From the NCBI GenBank assembly GCA_963805705.1, contig CAWDVH010000001.1:1984001-2048000 (forward strand): 64,000 nucleotides of DNA, read 5' to 3'. Origin of the DNA: CAWDVH01 sp963805705 (GTDB lineage: Bacteria; Actinomycetota; Actinomycetes; Streptosporangiales; Streptosporangiaceae). Both the position numbers and the translations under genes were made by a program. This document shows, piece after piece, positions 1-8,406 of the stretch (positions within the stretch are counted from its first letter, which is position 1; each line of letters starts with the position of its first letter). The notes beneath the pieces are model-generated. The model was not told the origin of the DNA. It saw nothing but the letters and a program-made list of their open reading frames with translations, and searched no databases.

Positions 1-1403
1 CTCACACCACGCTCGGCCAGCTGGCGGTAACGGCCGATGTGGTCGGCGGCCGTACCGGCATGGTGAGTGCGGGCGAAGACAGCGGCACTCGTCCGGCCGC
101 GCAGCCGCTCGACAAGGTCCGCCACATGCTCGCGATCCCGGCCGAGCACCGGGATGTCGAGCACGGTGACCAGCACCTCAGCCGGATCCCGTCCGGCCTC
201 ATCGCAATGCGAGCGCAGGACGGCCAGCTTGCTGTCGAGGGCGGGAAGATCAGCGGGCAGATTGCAGCCGTCCCCGAGCCGGGCGGCGATCTGCAGGGTT
301 CGCTTCTCGCCTGCGCCCCCCACGATGATCGGTATCGGCACCGCCGGGCGCGGGTAGCAGGTGGTTTCCGGCAGCGATACCCGCTCGCCGTGATGCTCCC
401 TGGTGCCCGGCTGCCACAGGGCCCGCAGCGTCTCGATGGTCATCTCCAGCATGTCGAGCCGTCGGCCAGCGGGCGGGAAGGGCAGCCCGAAGCCTTCGTG
501 CTCGCGGGCCCACCAGCCGGCGCCGACGCCGCAGAACGCCCGTCCGCCCGTGAGCGCGTCGAGGGTGGCCGCGGTCTTGGCCAGCACTCCGGGCGCGCGT
601 AGGGTGACCGGCGTCACCAGGGTGCCCAGCCGCAGCCGGGTGTCCAGGCCGGCCAGCATGCCGAGCGTCACCCATGGCTCGGGAATGGGCTCCCACGCGC
701 GGCCGACCTGGGGGATCTGGATCAGGTGGTCCATCAGCGCGATCCCGGCGAACCCCGCATCGGCGGCGGTCAGCGCGACCGCCTTCAGCCAGCCCGCGGG
801 ATCGTCACCCCACGGGAACCTGGAGATCTGCAGCACGAAGGCCATCGCGGCCGGGCGCTGGCGCTGGTCGGTGCGGGCCCGGCCGGTCCCCGGCGTATGC
901 GCGGGCTCGATGCGGGCGGCCGCCGGTGCCGCGATGACATCCCAGCCCTCACTGGCGATCTGAGTGGCGGCGGCTGACATCCGGCGCAGCTGGGCATCGA
1001 GGACAGCCGCGGGGACTGGCCGGCCGCGGGCCCGGTTGCGCTGCCTGCAGACCGCAGGATCGGTGTCGAACGGTACCGCGACGGCCGGCAGAGCGGCCTG
1101 GCGCGCGAGCGCCAGGTAGCCGCGCCTGCGGTCCGGATCAAGGCCGAGCGTATCCACCACGGTGGTCAGGCCGCGGCGGGTGCGAGCCACGACTATCTGG
1201 TCGAGCAGCGAGAACGCCTCGGCGGAGGCATCCAGATCGCGCTCCCCGCTGCCGACCATGCCGCGCAGCTGGTCAGCGGAAACCACCTCGGCGGCGCGGT
1301 ACCGTGCCGCCCAGGTGGACTTGCCCGAGCCGGACGGCCCGATCAGCACGACCAGGGCCGGATCGGGGATGGCGCTGACGGGTTCCGCGGCGTCAGGGTC
1401 CAC
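1..1403 (-). CDS. P-loop kinase domain fused to F420-dependent LLM oxidoreductase (C-terminus beyond window)
   Basis: A two-domain protein whose C-terminus lies beyond the left edge; about 467 codons are visible. Residues about 17-180 form an AAA/polynucleotide-kinase-like domain with Walker A GPSGSGKST (22-30). From about residue 187 (MAFVLQISRFPW) it becomes a luciferase-like monooxygenase of the F420-dependent class, with TLVTPVTLRAPGVLAK and the glycine-rich IIVGGAGEKRTL segment that normally lines the cofactor phosphate site. The two parts share one frame with no stop between them. The GTG at 1403 was chosen because it precedes the Walker A by about 20 residues; no strong ribosome site is visible and the frame stays open a little upstream. 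Family knowledge: LLM enzymes use reduced F420 or FMN; the substrate here is unknown. Confidence 0.8.
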   Translation of the reverse strand, partial: MDPDAAEPVSAIPDPALVVLIGPSGSGKSTWAARYRAAEVVSADQLRGMVGSGERDLDASAEAFSLLDQIVVARTRRGLTTVVDTLGLDPDRRRGYLALARQAALPAVAVPFDTDPAVCRQRNRARGRPVPAAVLDAQLRRMSAAATQIASEGWDVIAAPAAARIEPAHTPGTGRARTDQRQRPAAMAFVLQISRFPWGDDPAGWLKAVALTAADAGFAGIALMDHLIQIPQVGRAWEPIPEPWVTLGMLAGLDTRLRLGTLVTPVTLRAPGVLAKTAATLDALTGGRAFCGVGAGWWAREHEGFGLPFPPAGRRLDMLEMTIETLRALWQPGTREHHGERVSLPETTCYPRPAVPIPIIVGGAGEKRTLQIAARLGDGCNLPADLPALDSKLAVLRSHCDEAGRDPAEVLVTVLDIPVLGRDREHVADLVERLRGRTSAAVFARTHHAGTAADHIGRYRQLAERGV

Positions 1404-1465
1404 GGGCCCTAGCGTGACAGATTTCGCCTCTGGCCGCCGCGGCGACCTGTGCGAGTTCCGCTGGA

Positions 1466-2023
1466 TCAGGCCGCCGCGTTCATCTCGCGGATCACCTCAG
1501 CGCGCAGCCTGGCCGGATCGATGCCCGCTGCCCGCAGCGCAGCCACGGCCGAGTTGCCGGGCTGGTTCAGGATCCCGATCAGCAGGTGGCCAGCGCAGAT
1601 GTGGCGATGGCGCATGCCGACTGCGGCGCGCAGGGCGAGCTCCACTGCTTTCTTGGCGTTGGCCGTCATGGGGAGGCCGCCAGTGAGCCGGAGCCGGTCC
1701 CGGCGCGGGGCGCTCGCCCGGTCCAGCGCTCCGCGGCCGAACGCCGCGTCCGTGGCGCGCCGGACGGCGTCGAGGTCGATGCCCAGGGAGGCCAGGGCCT
1801 CGGCGTCCAGCGGGTCGGCACGGGCCGTGCCGCGGGGCAGGACCGCCCGCAGGCCGGCGATGTCCAGGCCGGCCGCCGCCAGCGCGTCGGCGGCGGCGCC
1901 TGGCTCGCCGAGCACGCCCAGCAGCAGGTGCTCGCACCCGATGTGATCGTCCCCGGCGCGTATTGCCTCCTGCCGGGCCAGCACCACGGCGCGCCGCGCG
2001 TCCTGATGGAACCTCTCGAACAT
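1466..2023 (-). CDS. Clp N-terminal (Clp_N) repeat protein
   Basis: A 185-residue protein made of two Clp_N repeats: FHQDARRAVVLARQEAIRAG with HIGCEHLLLGVLGEPG at the N-terminus, and NAKKAVELALRAAVGM with HICAGHLLIGILNQPGN towards the end. It has no AAA ATPase module, so it is a stand-alone Clp_N protein rather than ClpC. Such proteins are common in actinomycetes beside a small HTH protein and are thought to act as adaptors or stress-linked regulators; the role here is inferred. The ATG at 2023 is preceded by GAGGAGA, a strong ribosome site. It lies directly downstream of the HTH gene and was probably co-transcribed with it. Confidence 0.85.
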   Translation of the reverse strand: MFERFHQDARRAVVLARQEAIRAGDDHIGCEHLLLGVLGEPGAAADALAAAGLDIAGLRAVLPRGTARADPLDAEALASLGIDLDAVRRATDAAFGRGALDRASAPRRDRLRLTGGLPMTANAKKAVELALRAAVGMRHRHICAGHLLIGILNQPGNSAVAALRAAGIDPARLRAEVIREMNAAA

Positions 2024-2032
2024 GATGTCTCC

Positions 2033-2253
2033 TCAACCGCCCGTACGCCGGCCGAGTGCTTCTTGTGCACGGCCTGCTTGCTGACTCCCAGGAAGAGCGA
2101 GATCTCCTGCCAGGACCAGCCGTGGGCCCGCGCGTTATCTACCTGCAATGCCTCCAGCCGCTCGGCGAGCTCGCGCAGGGCGCGCGCGGCTCGCAGCCCC
2201 TCGGCCGGATCGCTGCCGCTGGCGGCATCGGCCAGCCGGACTCCTTCGCTCAT
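2033..2253 (-). CDS. Small HTH DNA-binding protein upstream of Clp_N gene (apparent 1-base frameshift near its end)
   Basis: About 70 residues. An N-terminal helix (AARALRELAERLEALQVDNA) is followed by a helix-turn-helix WSWQEISLFLGVSKQAVHKKH, the usual architecture of the protein that precedes Clp_N genes in actinomycetes. After KKH the frame has no stop and would overlap the Clp_N gene for over 350 nt (to 1666). One base missing near 2045 would give a short GRRTGG tail ending at the TGA at 2033-2035, just before the Clp_N ribosome site. I therefore give that end and regard the long out-of-frame tail as an artefact or a frameshift. The ATG at 2253 follows a -10-like TATGTT by 6 nt, which suggests a leaderless transcript. 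Confidence 0.65.
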
Positions 2254-2300
2254 GAAGTCAACATAGGTTGACGATCCTTATTTTGTCAACCTTAGATGAC
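2254..2300 (-). promoter_or_regulatory. Promoter with repeated GTTGAC half-sites (candidate autoregulatory operator)
   Basis: Reading leftward, TTGACA (2289-2284), 18 nt, then TATGTT (2265-2260), then the HTH gene ATG 6 nt later. A perfect inverted repeat GTCAAC-ATAG-GTTGAC (2257-2272) covers the -10, and an imperfect copy GTCAAC-CTTA-GATGAC (2285-2300) covers the -35, spaced 28 bp apart. The arrangement suits repression by the HTH protein itself; that link is inference. Confidence 0.55.
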
Positions 2301-2417
2301 GATTTTGCGGCGAGCACCCCGCGGCGCGGCCTCCGCGGCCCCCCGGCACCGGCGATGCCTGGCCGGGGATCGGCCGGGGGCGGATACTCAAGGTGCCACT
2401 ACGCAGCGGGAGGGCTC

Positions 2418-3575
2418 ATGGGCTTCATCGAGAGCGACGAGCAGCGCGCGCTGCGCGCGGCGGTCGCCGACCTCGCGAAGGGGTACGGCTACCGGTACTA
2501 CCTCGAGCGGGCCCGCAGCGGCGGCCGGATGACGCAGCTGTGGCAGGAGGCGGGCAAGCTCGGCTTCCTGGGCGTGAACCTGCCGGAGCGCTACGGCGGC
2601 GGCGGAGCCGGCATGTACGAGCTGTCGCTGGTGCTGGAAGAGCTCGCCGCGGCGGGCTGCGGGCTGCTGATGATGGTGGTGTCCCCGGCCATCTGCGGCA
2701 CGATCATCGCCCGGTACGGCACCGAGGAGCAGAAGCAGGACTGGCTGCCGAGCCTGGCCAGCGGCTCGAAGATCATGGCCTTCGGCATCACCGAGCCGGA
2801 CGCCGGCTCGAACTCGCACCGGCTGACCACCGTCGCCCGGCGCGATGGCGACGAGTGGGTGCTGTCGGGCCGGAAGATCTACATCTCCGGGGTCGATGAG
2901 GCCGACGCCGTGCTGATCGTGGGCCGCACGCAGGACACCCGCACCGGCCGGCTGAAGCCGGCCCTGTTCGCCGTGCCGACCACCACGCCGGGCTTCAGCT
3001 ACCAGCCGATCGAGATGGAGCTCGTCAGCCCCGATCGCCAGCACCTGCTCTTCCTGGACGACGTGCGGCTGCCCGCCGAGGCGCTGATCGGGGCGCAGGA
3101 CGCGGCCCTGGCCCAGCTGTTCGCCGGGCTCAACCCGGAGCGGATCATGGGCGCCGCGATGTCAGTCGGCACGGCCAGGTACGCGCTGGGCCGGGCGGTC
3201 TCCTACGCGGGCGAGCGGACGGTGTGGGATCAGCCGATCGGCGCGCACCAGGGCATCGCGCATCCGCTGGCCCAGGTCAAGATCGAGATCGAGCTCGCCG
3301 CGCTGATGATGCAGAAGGCGGCGACCCTGTACGACGCGGGCGACGACAAGGGCGCGGGCGAGGCGGCGAATATGGCCAAGTACGCGGCCGCCGAGGCCAG
3401 CGTGCACGCGGTCGACCAGGCGGTGCAGACCCTCGGCGGCAGCGGGCTGACCGCCGAATTCGGCCTGGCCGCGCTGCTGGCCACCTCGCGCGTCAGCCGG
3501 ATCGCGCCGGTCAGCCGGGAGATGGTGCTCAACTTCGTGGCGCAGAACTCCCTGGGCCTGCCGAAGTCATACTGA
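2418..3575 (+). CDS. Acyl-CoA dehydrogenase family protein
   Basis: A 385-residue flavoprotein dehydrogenase that oxidises acyl-CoA thioesters or related acyl substrates in the cytoplasm, passing electrons to ETF. Visible signatures are LPERYGGGGAGMYELSLVLE in the N-terminal helical domain, the FAD-contacting FGITEPDAGSN, GRKIYISG in the beta domain, and the C-terminal QTLGGSGLTAEFG. Length is normal for the family. The ATG at 2418 is preferred to earlier in-frame starts because it follows GGGAGGG and begins the conserved N-terminal helix. It stands alone, ending at a strong hairpin facing the convergent next gene. The acyl substrate cannot be told from the sequence. Confidence 0.88.
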   Translation: MGFIESDEQRALRAAVADLAKGYGYRYYLERARSGGRMTQLWQEAGKLGFLGVNLPERYGGGGAGMYELSLVLEELAAAGCGLLMMVVSPAICGTIIARYGTEEQKQDWLPSLASGSKIMAFGITEPDAGSNSHRLTTVARRDGDEWVLSGRKIYISGVDEADAVLIVGRTQDTRTGRLKPALFAVPTTTPGFSYQPIEMELVSPDRQHLLFLDDVRLPAEALIGAQDAALAQLFAGLNPERIMGAAMSVGTARYALGRAVSYAGERTVWDQPIGAHQGIAHPLAQVKIEIELAALMMQKAATLYDAGDDKGAGEAANMAKYAAAEASVHAVDQAVQTLGGSGLTAEFGLAALLATSRVSRIAPVSREMVLNFVAQNSLGLPKSY

Positions 3576-3614
3576 CGCGCGCCGCCCCGGCGGGAGCGAC
3601 TGCCTGCTGACGCG

Positions 3615-3650
3615 CTGATGGCTGGCCCGTCCCAGCGGGCCAGCCATCAG
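3615..3650. terminator. Bidirectional hairpin terminator
   Basis: A perfect 15-bp stem (left arm CTGATGGCTGGCCCG at 3615-3629, right arm 3636-3650) with a 6-nt loop, placed between two convergent genes. There is no clear U-tract, which is common in high-GC actinomycetes. Confidence 0.8.
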
Positions 3651-3659
3651 CAAGGACGG

Positions 3660-4175
3660 TTAGGGCAGGGATAGCGGGCCATGGGCGGTGATGATCTGCT
3701 GGAACGCGCGGGGTGCCTTGTTCTGGGAGCAGTTGCCCTTCGAGTTACGGGCGGCGACGAACCGGATCTGCACCAGGTACCGGCCATGGCCGCTGATTCC
3801 CTTGTACTTGCCGGTGCCGTGCGCCAGCTTGTACGTGCCGCGCTGCGTAATCACGGCCAGGCACGTCCTGGGGTTGAAATGCTGCGGGCCATGACCGGCT
3901 GAATGCCTGATCTGGAACGTTCCGCCGGGGAAGACCACCCTGTCGACCTTGTTGCCCCCGTGGTCGACGCCGCCGGCGGTGATCACGCTTCCGAGCGCGA
4001 TGATGCTGGACTTGGTGGAGGTCGCGGATGTGGACATGAGCTGGAAGTGCTCAGTCCCGGTGACGGCGTGGCGGATGCTGGCCGGGTGGCCGGCGGCGGC
4101 CGATGCGACCCCGGCTCCGGTGATCATCGTGACGGTGGCGGCGGCGCCGATGAGGGCGGCGATGGTCTTGCGCAT
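3660..4175 (-). CDS. Secreted protein of unknown function, possibly an allene-oxide-cyclase/dirigent-like barrel
   Basis: A 171-residue protein with a clear signal peptide (MRKTIAALIGAAATVTMITG, cleavage probably after ASA near residue 27). The mature part has FQIRH, TCLAVITQRGTYKL and the GTGKYKGISGHGRYL segment, which resembles the G-T-G-x-F/Y-x-G-x-x-G motif of allene-oxide-cyclase-like and dirigent-like beta barrels; the likeness is by eye only. Two cysteines could form a disulfide. The ATG at 4175 has AGAAAGG upstream. The promoter is the motif at 4243-4294, shared with the gene at 7278, giving a leader of about 65 nt. Confidence 0.7.
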   Translation of the reverse strand: MRKTIAALIGAAATVTMITGAGVASAAAGHPASIRHAVTGTEHFQLMSTSATSTKSSIIALGSVITAGGVDHGGNKVDRVVFPGGTFQIRHSAGHGPQHFNPRTCLAVITQRGTYKLAHGTGKYKGISGHGRYLVQIRFVAARNSKGNCSQNKAPRAFQQIITAHGPLSLP

Positions 4176-4242
4176 TGCTGTCTGCCTTTCTGAGGGCTGC
4201 CTTCCTGAGGCGGGTGCCTGAGCTCCTGACGCGGGCTCGCAG

Positions 4243-4294
4243 CAGTGACGCTAGGACGGGCGGTACCGCGCGGTGAACGCGGAAATCCACAGAC
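4243..4294 (-). promoter_or_regulatory. Shared promoter motif, copy 1
   Basis: Leftward promoter for the secreted protein gene. Box GTCTGTGGATTTCCGCGTT (4294-4276), -35 TTCACC (4277-4272), 18-nt spacer, -10 TAGCGT (4253-4248). The upstream box matches 18 of 19 bases of the second copy at 7224-7242, and the 9 bases around the -10 are identical, while the spacer differs. The conserved box is a candidate operator for the LAL regulator lying between the two copies. Confidence 0.6.
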
Positions 4295-4357
4295 ATTGGG
4301 GCGGCGCTGCGCCAGGCGAAGGAGACCGGGAGTTCATGGGGAACCTAAGATCCGGGT

Positions 4358-7118
4358 ATGTCGGAGGCAGTATTCGGCCGGGACGCCGAGCTCAGGAGGC
4401 TCGAGGAGTTCCTGGCTGCCCTGCCGTCAGCCGCCCGCGCGCTGGTTGTCGCCGGCCCGGCCGGGGCCGGGAAGACTACCCTGCTGCGCGTGGCGGCCAG
4501 CCGGGCCGCCGATCTCGGGTATGCGGTGGTGCAGACGCTGCCCTCGCAGAGCGACGTGCGCCTGGCCTTCGCCGGCCTGGCCGACCTGCTGGGATCTGAC
4601 CTGGAGGCGATCCTGGACGCGGTGCCCGCGCCGCAGCGCAACGCCCTGGAGATTGCGCTGCTGGTCCAGGATCCGCCGCCGGGGACCCCGGATCCGGATC
4701 CGCACGCGATCGCAGCGGCTTTCCGGGCCGCATTGCTGGCCATGGCCCGTTTCGCGCCTGTGCTGGTCTGTATTGACGACGTGCAGTGGCTGGACCTGCC
4801 GACCGAGGCGGCAGTCAGCTTCGCCTTTCGCCGGCTGGACCGCGAGCCCATCGGCCTGCTGTGCTCGCACCGGGTCGCCGGGCCGGGCGCCGAGCTGCCG
4901 CTGGAGCTTGGCCGGGCCCGGCTCAGCGCCGAGGAACTGCCCGTGGGCGGCCTCAGCCTCGGCGCGCTGCACCGGCTGCTGCGGACCCGGCTCGGAAGCT
5001 CGTTCTCGCACCAGGTGCTCCGGCGGATCCATGATGACTGCGGCGGCAACCCGTTCATCGCGCTGGAGATCGGCCGGGCCCTGGCCCGCCGCGGCGTCGT
5101 CCGCGTCGGCAGCGGCGCGCTGCCGGTACCGGACACGCTCAGCGGCCTGGTCGGCGAGCGGCTGCGCGAGCTGCCGCCGGCCGCCTCGGCCGCGCTGCAA
5201 CTGGTCGCCGTCATGCCCGGAGCTCCGGTCAGCCGCTATCTTGAGGCGGGGATAGCAGGCGCTGACCTGGACGATGCCGTGATGGCTGGTGTCCTGACCT
5301 CCGACGCCTGGCCGGCTGCGGTTCTCGCATCCGCTGCTGTCGTCGGCGGTCATGGGAGGCATCCCGCCGACCCGCCGCCGGCAGCTGCATGCCCTGGCGG
5401 CCCGGAGCGCCCGGCGGCCCGAGGAGCGCGCCTGGCACCGCGCGCTGGCCGCCGCGGGGGCATCCGAGCCGGCCGCGGCCGAGCTGGACGAGGCCGCCCG
5501 GCAGGCCGCCGCGAGGGGGGCGCCGGCCACGGCGGCCGAGCTGTTCGAGCTGGCCGCCTCGCTGACTCCGGAGGACCGCCAGGACGACGCCCACCGCCGT
5601 ACCCTGGCCGCGGCGCAGCAGCTGGCCACCGGCGGGGAAAGCCAGGCGTCCATCACGATGCTCGAGGACCTGGTCGCCGTGATGCCGCCGGGCCCGGACC
5701 GGGCCTGGGCGCTGGGACTGCTCGGGTGGAACCGGGAGGACGACTTCGAGGCGACGTCGCGCCTGCTCGAGCAGGCGCTCGCGGGCGCGGGCGATGACGT
5801 CGCCCGGACCGCAGAGCTGCACTTCTACCTCACCGACGTGCTGGCCATCCGCGGGCATCTCGACGACGCCAGAGCGCACGCGCACCTGGCGCTGGCGGAC
5901 GCCGAGCGATCCGGTGACCCGGCGCTGCTGGCGTCGCTGCTGGCCCAGGCGTTCTTCTTCGACTGGATGTGCGGCATCCGGGCCGATGAGCGCCAGCTGC
6001 ACCGCGCGCTGGAGCTGGAGGAGCGGATCGGGTCGACCTCCCTGCGGACGCCGCCCAGCCAGGTCGCGGGCCTGTACCTGATCTGCGTCGGCCGACTGGC
6101 GGAGGCGGAAACCGCGCTGCGCCGGGCGCTGGCCAGGGCTGAGGCCAACGGCGTCGAGTACTGGCAGGCCGACGTGCTGCAGCGGCTGTCGGTCCTGGCT
6201 GGCCGGCGCGGCGAGCTTGATCACGCCGCCGAGCTGGCGGCCGCTGGCCTCCAGATCGCCGAGCAGCTGGATATGGGCCAGCTGACCAGCGCGCTCAGCT
6301 ACGCCTGCGGCCTGGCGGCCCTGCAGCAGGGACGGCCCGACGACGCCCGCGCCTGCGCGCGCCGCGGACTTGAGCTGTCCGCTAGCGCCGGTGACCGGGT
6401 GTACCTCTTCAGCAACGAGGCCCTGCTCGGGGCGATAGACCTGGCGTGCGGCGACTACGCCGCGGCCGCTGACCGGCTGCTTCCGCTGACGGCCAGACTG
6501 GCATGGGTCGGCCGCCGGCCGAACAGTCAGCACGTGCTGCCGGACACGGCCGAGGCGCTGATCGCGGTCGGCGAGCTTGACCAGGCGCGCGCGCTGCTCG
6601 ATGAGATGCGGGCGGGCATCCACGAGCCGGTCACGGCGGCCAGCCACGCCCGCTCCCGCGGTGCGCTGGCCGCGGCGCGCGGTGACCTCGATGCCGCGGT
6701 GGCCGAGCTGGCCGAGGCGCTGCGGCGGCACGATCAGTCCGATCCGCAGCCGCTGGAGCGCGGCCGGACCCTGCTGATGCTCGGCGCGGTCCGGCGCCGG
6801 CTCAAGCAGCGGGGAGCCGCCCGGCAGAGCCTGGCCGAGGCGGCCGGGATCTTCGAGGACATCGGGGCCGCGCTGTGGGCGCAGCGGGCCCGCGCCGAGC
6901 TGGCCAGAGTCAGCGGCCGGGCACCGGCCTCCGGTGAGCTCACCGTGGCCGAGCTCCGCGTCGCCGAGCTGGTAGCGCAGGGCCTGACCAACAAGCAGGC
7001 CGCCGCCGAGCTCTTCCTGTCCGTGCGGGCCATCGAGTCCACCCTGACGAAGGTTTATGCGAAGCTCGGCGTCCGCACCCGGACCCAGCTGGCCGGCCAT
7101 CTGCGCGGCCGCGCCTGA
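4358..7118 (+). CDS. LuxR-family ATPase transcriptional regulator (LAL type), split by apparent +1 frameshift near 5310
   Basis: About 919 residues if one base near 5308-5311 is skipped. The N-terminal AAA_16-type ATPase has Walker A AGPAGAGKTTLL (about 33-44) and Walker B PVLVCIDDVQWLD. The middle is TPR-like helical repeats. The C-terminus is a LuxR HTH, LTVAELRVAELVAQGLTNKQ with AIESTLTKVYAKLGVRTRTQ. The first frame runs well to GVLTSDA, then turns to nonsense; the second frame resumes the family-typical GRLRFSHPLLSSAVMGG, so the two pieces are one gene. The ATG at 4358 lies 6 nt after TAAGAT, suggesting a leaderless transcript. The frameshift may be an assembly error or inactivation. Target genes are probably its two neighbours (see the shared motif). 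Confidence 0.85.
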
Positions 7119-7196
7119 CCGGCGGGACCTGACCGGCGGCGCCTGACTGGCCAGCCTGACTGGCCATCCTGACTGGCCAGCCGGACCTGACCGGGT
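7114..7196 (+). repeat. Short tandem repeats after the LAL gene
   Basis: Six imperfect copies of a 13-14 bp unit (CCTGACCGGCGGGA, then CCTGACTGGCCAG and variants), starting in the LAL stop codon. The self-complementary CTGGCCAG cores could pair and help end transcription. Confidence 0.55.
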
Positions 7197-7223
7197 CGCT
7201 GGCCTGGCTGGCCTGCGGCCAGA

Positions 7224-7275
7224 GTCTGTGGATGTCCGCGTTTACGCGATGCCGCGCCGGATCCTAGCGTGGCTG
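7224..7275 (+). promoter_or_regulatory. Shared promoter motif, copy 2
   Basis: Rightward promoter with box GTCTGTGGATGTCCGCGTT (7224-7242), -35 TTTACG (7241-7246), 18-nt spacer and -10 TAGCGT (7265-7270). It mirrors the copy at 4243-4294. The predicted transcription start falls at the GTG at 7278. Confidence 0.6.
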
Positions 7276-7277
7276 GT

Positions 7278-8012
7278 GTGATCTACCTGGCTGAGTTCTA
7301 CTTCCCAGGCAGCGAGGCTGCTCTGGCCGACCTGGCTCGCCGCGCGCACGCGGCGGCGCTGACTTCGCCCACGGTTCTGACTTCGCCCACGGTTCTGACT
7401 TCGCCCACGGTTCTGACTTCGCCCACGGTTCTGACGTCGTCGGCGGTGACTTCGCGGGCGGCACCGGACATCGCCGGAGGAGCCGGCAGTACCGGGTTCG
7501 TACTGGCTATTCACGTGCCCGCCGACGAAATCTGCTTCGCCCTCTACGACGCGCCGGGCGCCGATGCCGTGCTGTCAGCCGGCGCCCGAGCCGGGATTAC
7601 TTTCGAGCGCGTTACCGCCGCGATCCTCTCTGGCCGGGCCAGGGCAGTCCGTACGATGGCTGGTATGACTGAAGCTGCTCCGGGCGTGTTCCCGGTAACC
7701 ACTGCGCTCGAGCTGACGGGCATGACCGTCGAGCGGGACCTCGGTGTCGCGTTCGGGCTGGTCGTCCGCAGTATGGGATTCGCCAAGTCAGTGGGCGCCG
7801 GCTTTAAGGCGCTGCGGCAGGGCGAAGTGACCCAGTACACGGCATTGCTGGAGGACAGCCGTCGGCACGCTGTCGACAGGATGATCGACAACGCCCGGCT
7901 GCTGGGCGGTAACGCTGTCGTCGCGATGCGCTTCGACTCCTCGGAGATGGGCCAGCAGCTTACGGAGATCGTGGCCTACGGCACCGCCGTCGTCGCCCGG
8001 CCAGCCGGCTAG
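7278..8012 (+). CDS. DUF4242 (nickel-binding-like) domain fused to YbjQ/UPF0145-like domain
   Basis: About 244 residues. The N-terminal part (VIYLAEFYFPGSEAALADL, later PADEICFALYDAPGADAVL and AGITFERVTAAI) matches the pattern of the small DUF4242 ferredoxin-like fold, of which Streptomyces SCO4226 binds nickel. The C-terminal 115 residues (ELTGMTVERDLGVAFGLVVR, then LGGNAVVAMRFDSSEM and EIVAYGTAVV) look like the YbjQ/UPF0145 pentamer-forming family. The two are in one frame without a stop. Between strand 1/helix 1 and strand 2 of the first domain lies a four-copy LTSPTV insertion. The GTG at 7278 fits a leaderless start from the -10 at 7265; the GTG at 7269 is an alternative that overlaps the -10. 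Role: perhaps metal or stress sensing; unproven. Confidence 0.72.
   Translation: MIYLAEFYFPGSEAALADLARRAHAAALTSPTVLTSPTVLTSPTVLTSPTVLTSSAVTSRAAPDIAGGAGSTGFVLAIHVPADEICFALYDAPGADAVLSAGARAGITFERVTAAILSGRARAVRTMAGMTEAAPGVFPVTTALELTGMTVERDLGVAFGLVVRSMGFAKSVGAGFKALRQGEVTQYTALLEDSRRHAVDRMIDNARLLGGNAVVAMRFDSSEMGQQLTEIVAYGTAVVARPAG
7359..7430 (+). repeat. In-frame 18-bp minisatellite (4 copies)
   Basis: Four exact copies of CTGACTTCGCCCACGGTT, each coding LTSPTV, then a partial variant. It sits inside the DUF4242 domain of the surrounding gene, and copy-number change would keep the frame. Confidence 0.92.
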
Positions 8013-8014
8013 CC

Positions 8015-8395
8015 GTGCCCGCGAGCCCGGAGGGCAGCCCGCGATCGGCGGTCGGCGACGCCGACCGCGAGCACCTGATCGGACTGCTGCGCGAGCACTA
8101 CGCGCACGGGCGGCTGGACGACGACGAGCTCAGCCGCCGGGTCGGCATCGTGCTGGCGGCGCAGTTCGCCGACGAGGCCGCCCGTGCCGTTATGGATCTG
8201 CCGTCGGTCGTCCCCGGCGGCCCCGGACCCGGCCGGCGCCCCCGGCGGCGGGGGCACGCGCAGGCGGCCAAGCCGGGTCCTGGCTGGGTCCCGACCGCCG
8301 AGCGCTTCCGCGACCCGACCACGCAGGTGGTCATGCGGGTCTGGACTGACCCGGCCGACCAGAGCCGCCATTACGTCCCGGAGAGCGACAGGTAG
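8015..8395 (+). CDS. DUF1707 domain protein
   Basis: A 126-residue protein with the DUF1707 signature near the N-terminus: VGDADREHLIGLLREHYAHG, RLDDDELSRRVG and AAQFADEAARAVMDLP. In actinomycetes this domain is found at the N-terminus of small soluble or membrane proteins of unknown function. Here the rest is a basic, proline-rich linker and a short tail with no membrane segment. The GTG start at 8015 lies 2 nt after the previous stop, so it is translated in series with the DUF4242-YbjQ gene. Confidence 0.78.
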   Translation: MPASPEGSPRSAVGDADREHLIGLLREHYAHGRLDDDELSRRVGIVLAAQFADEAARAVMDLPSVVPGGPGPGRRPRRRGHAQAAKPGPGWVPTAERFRDPTTQVVMRVWTDPADQSRHYVPESDR

Positions 8396-8406
8396 GCAGG
8401 CCCATC

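Noticed and set aside
5229..7100. A 623-codon open frame on the reverse strand of the LAL gene.
   Set aside because: It is arginine/glycine/glutamine-rich with no domain; the forward frames carry TPR and LuxR motifs. Long antisense frames are expected at this GC content.
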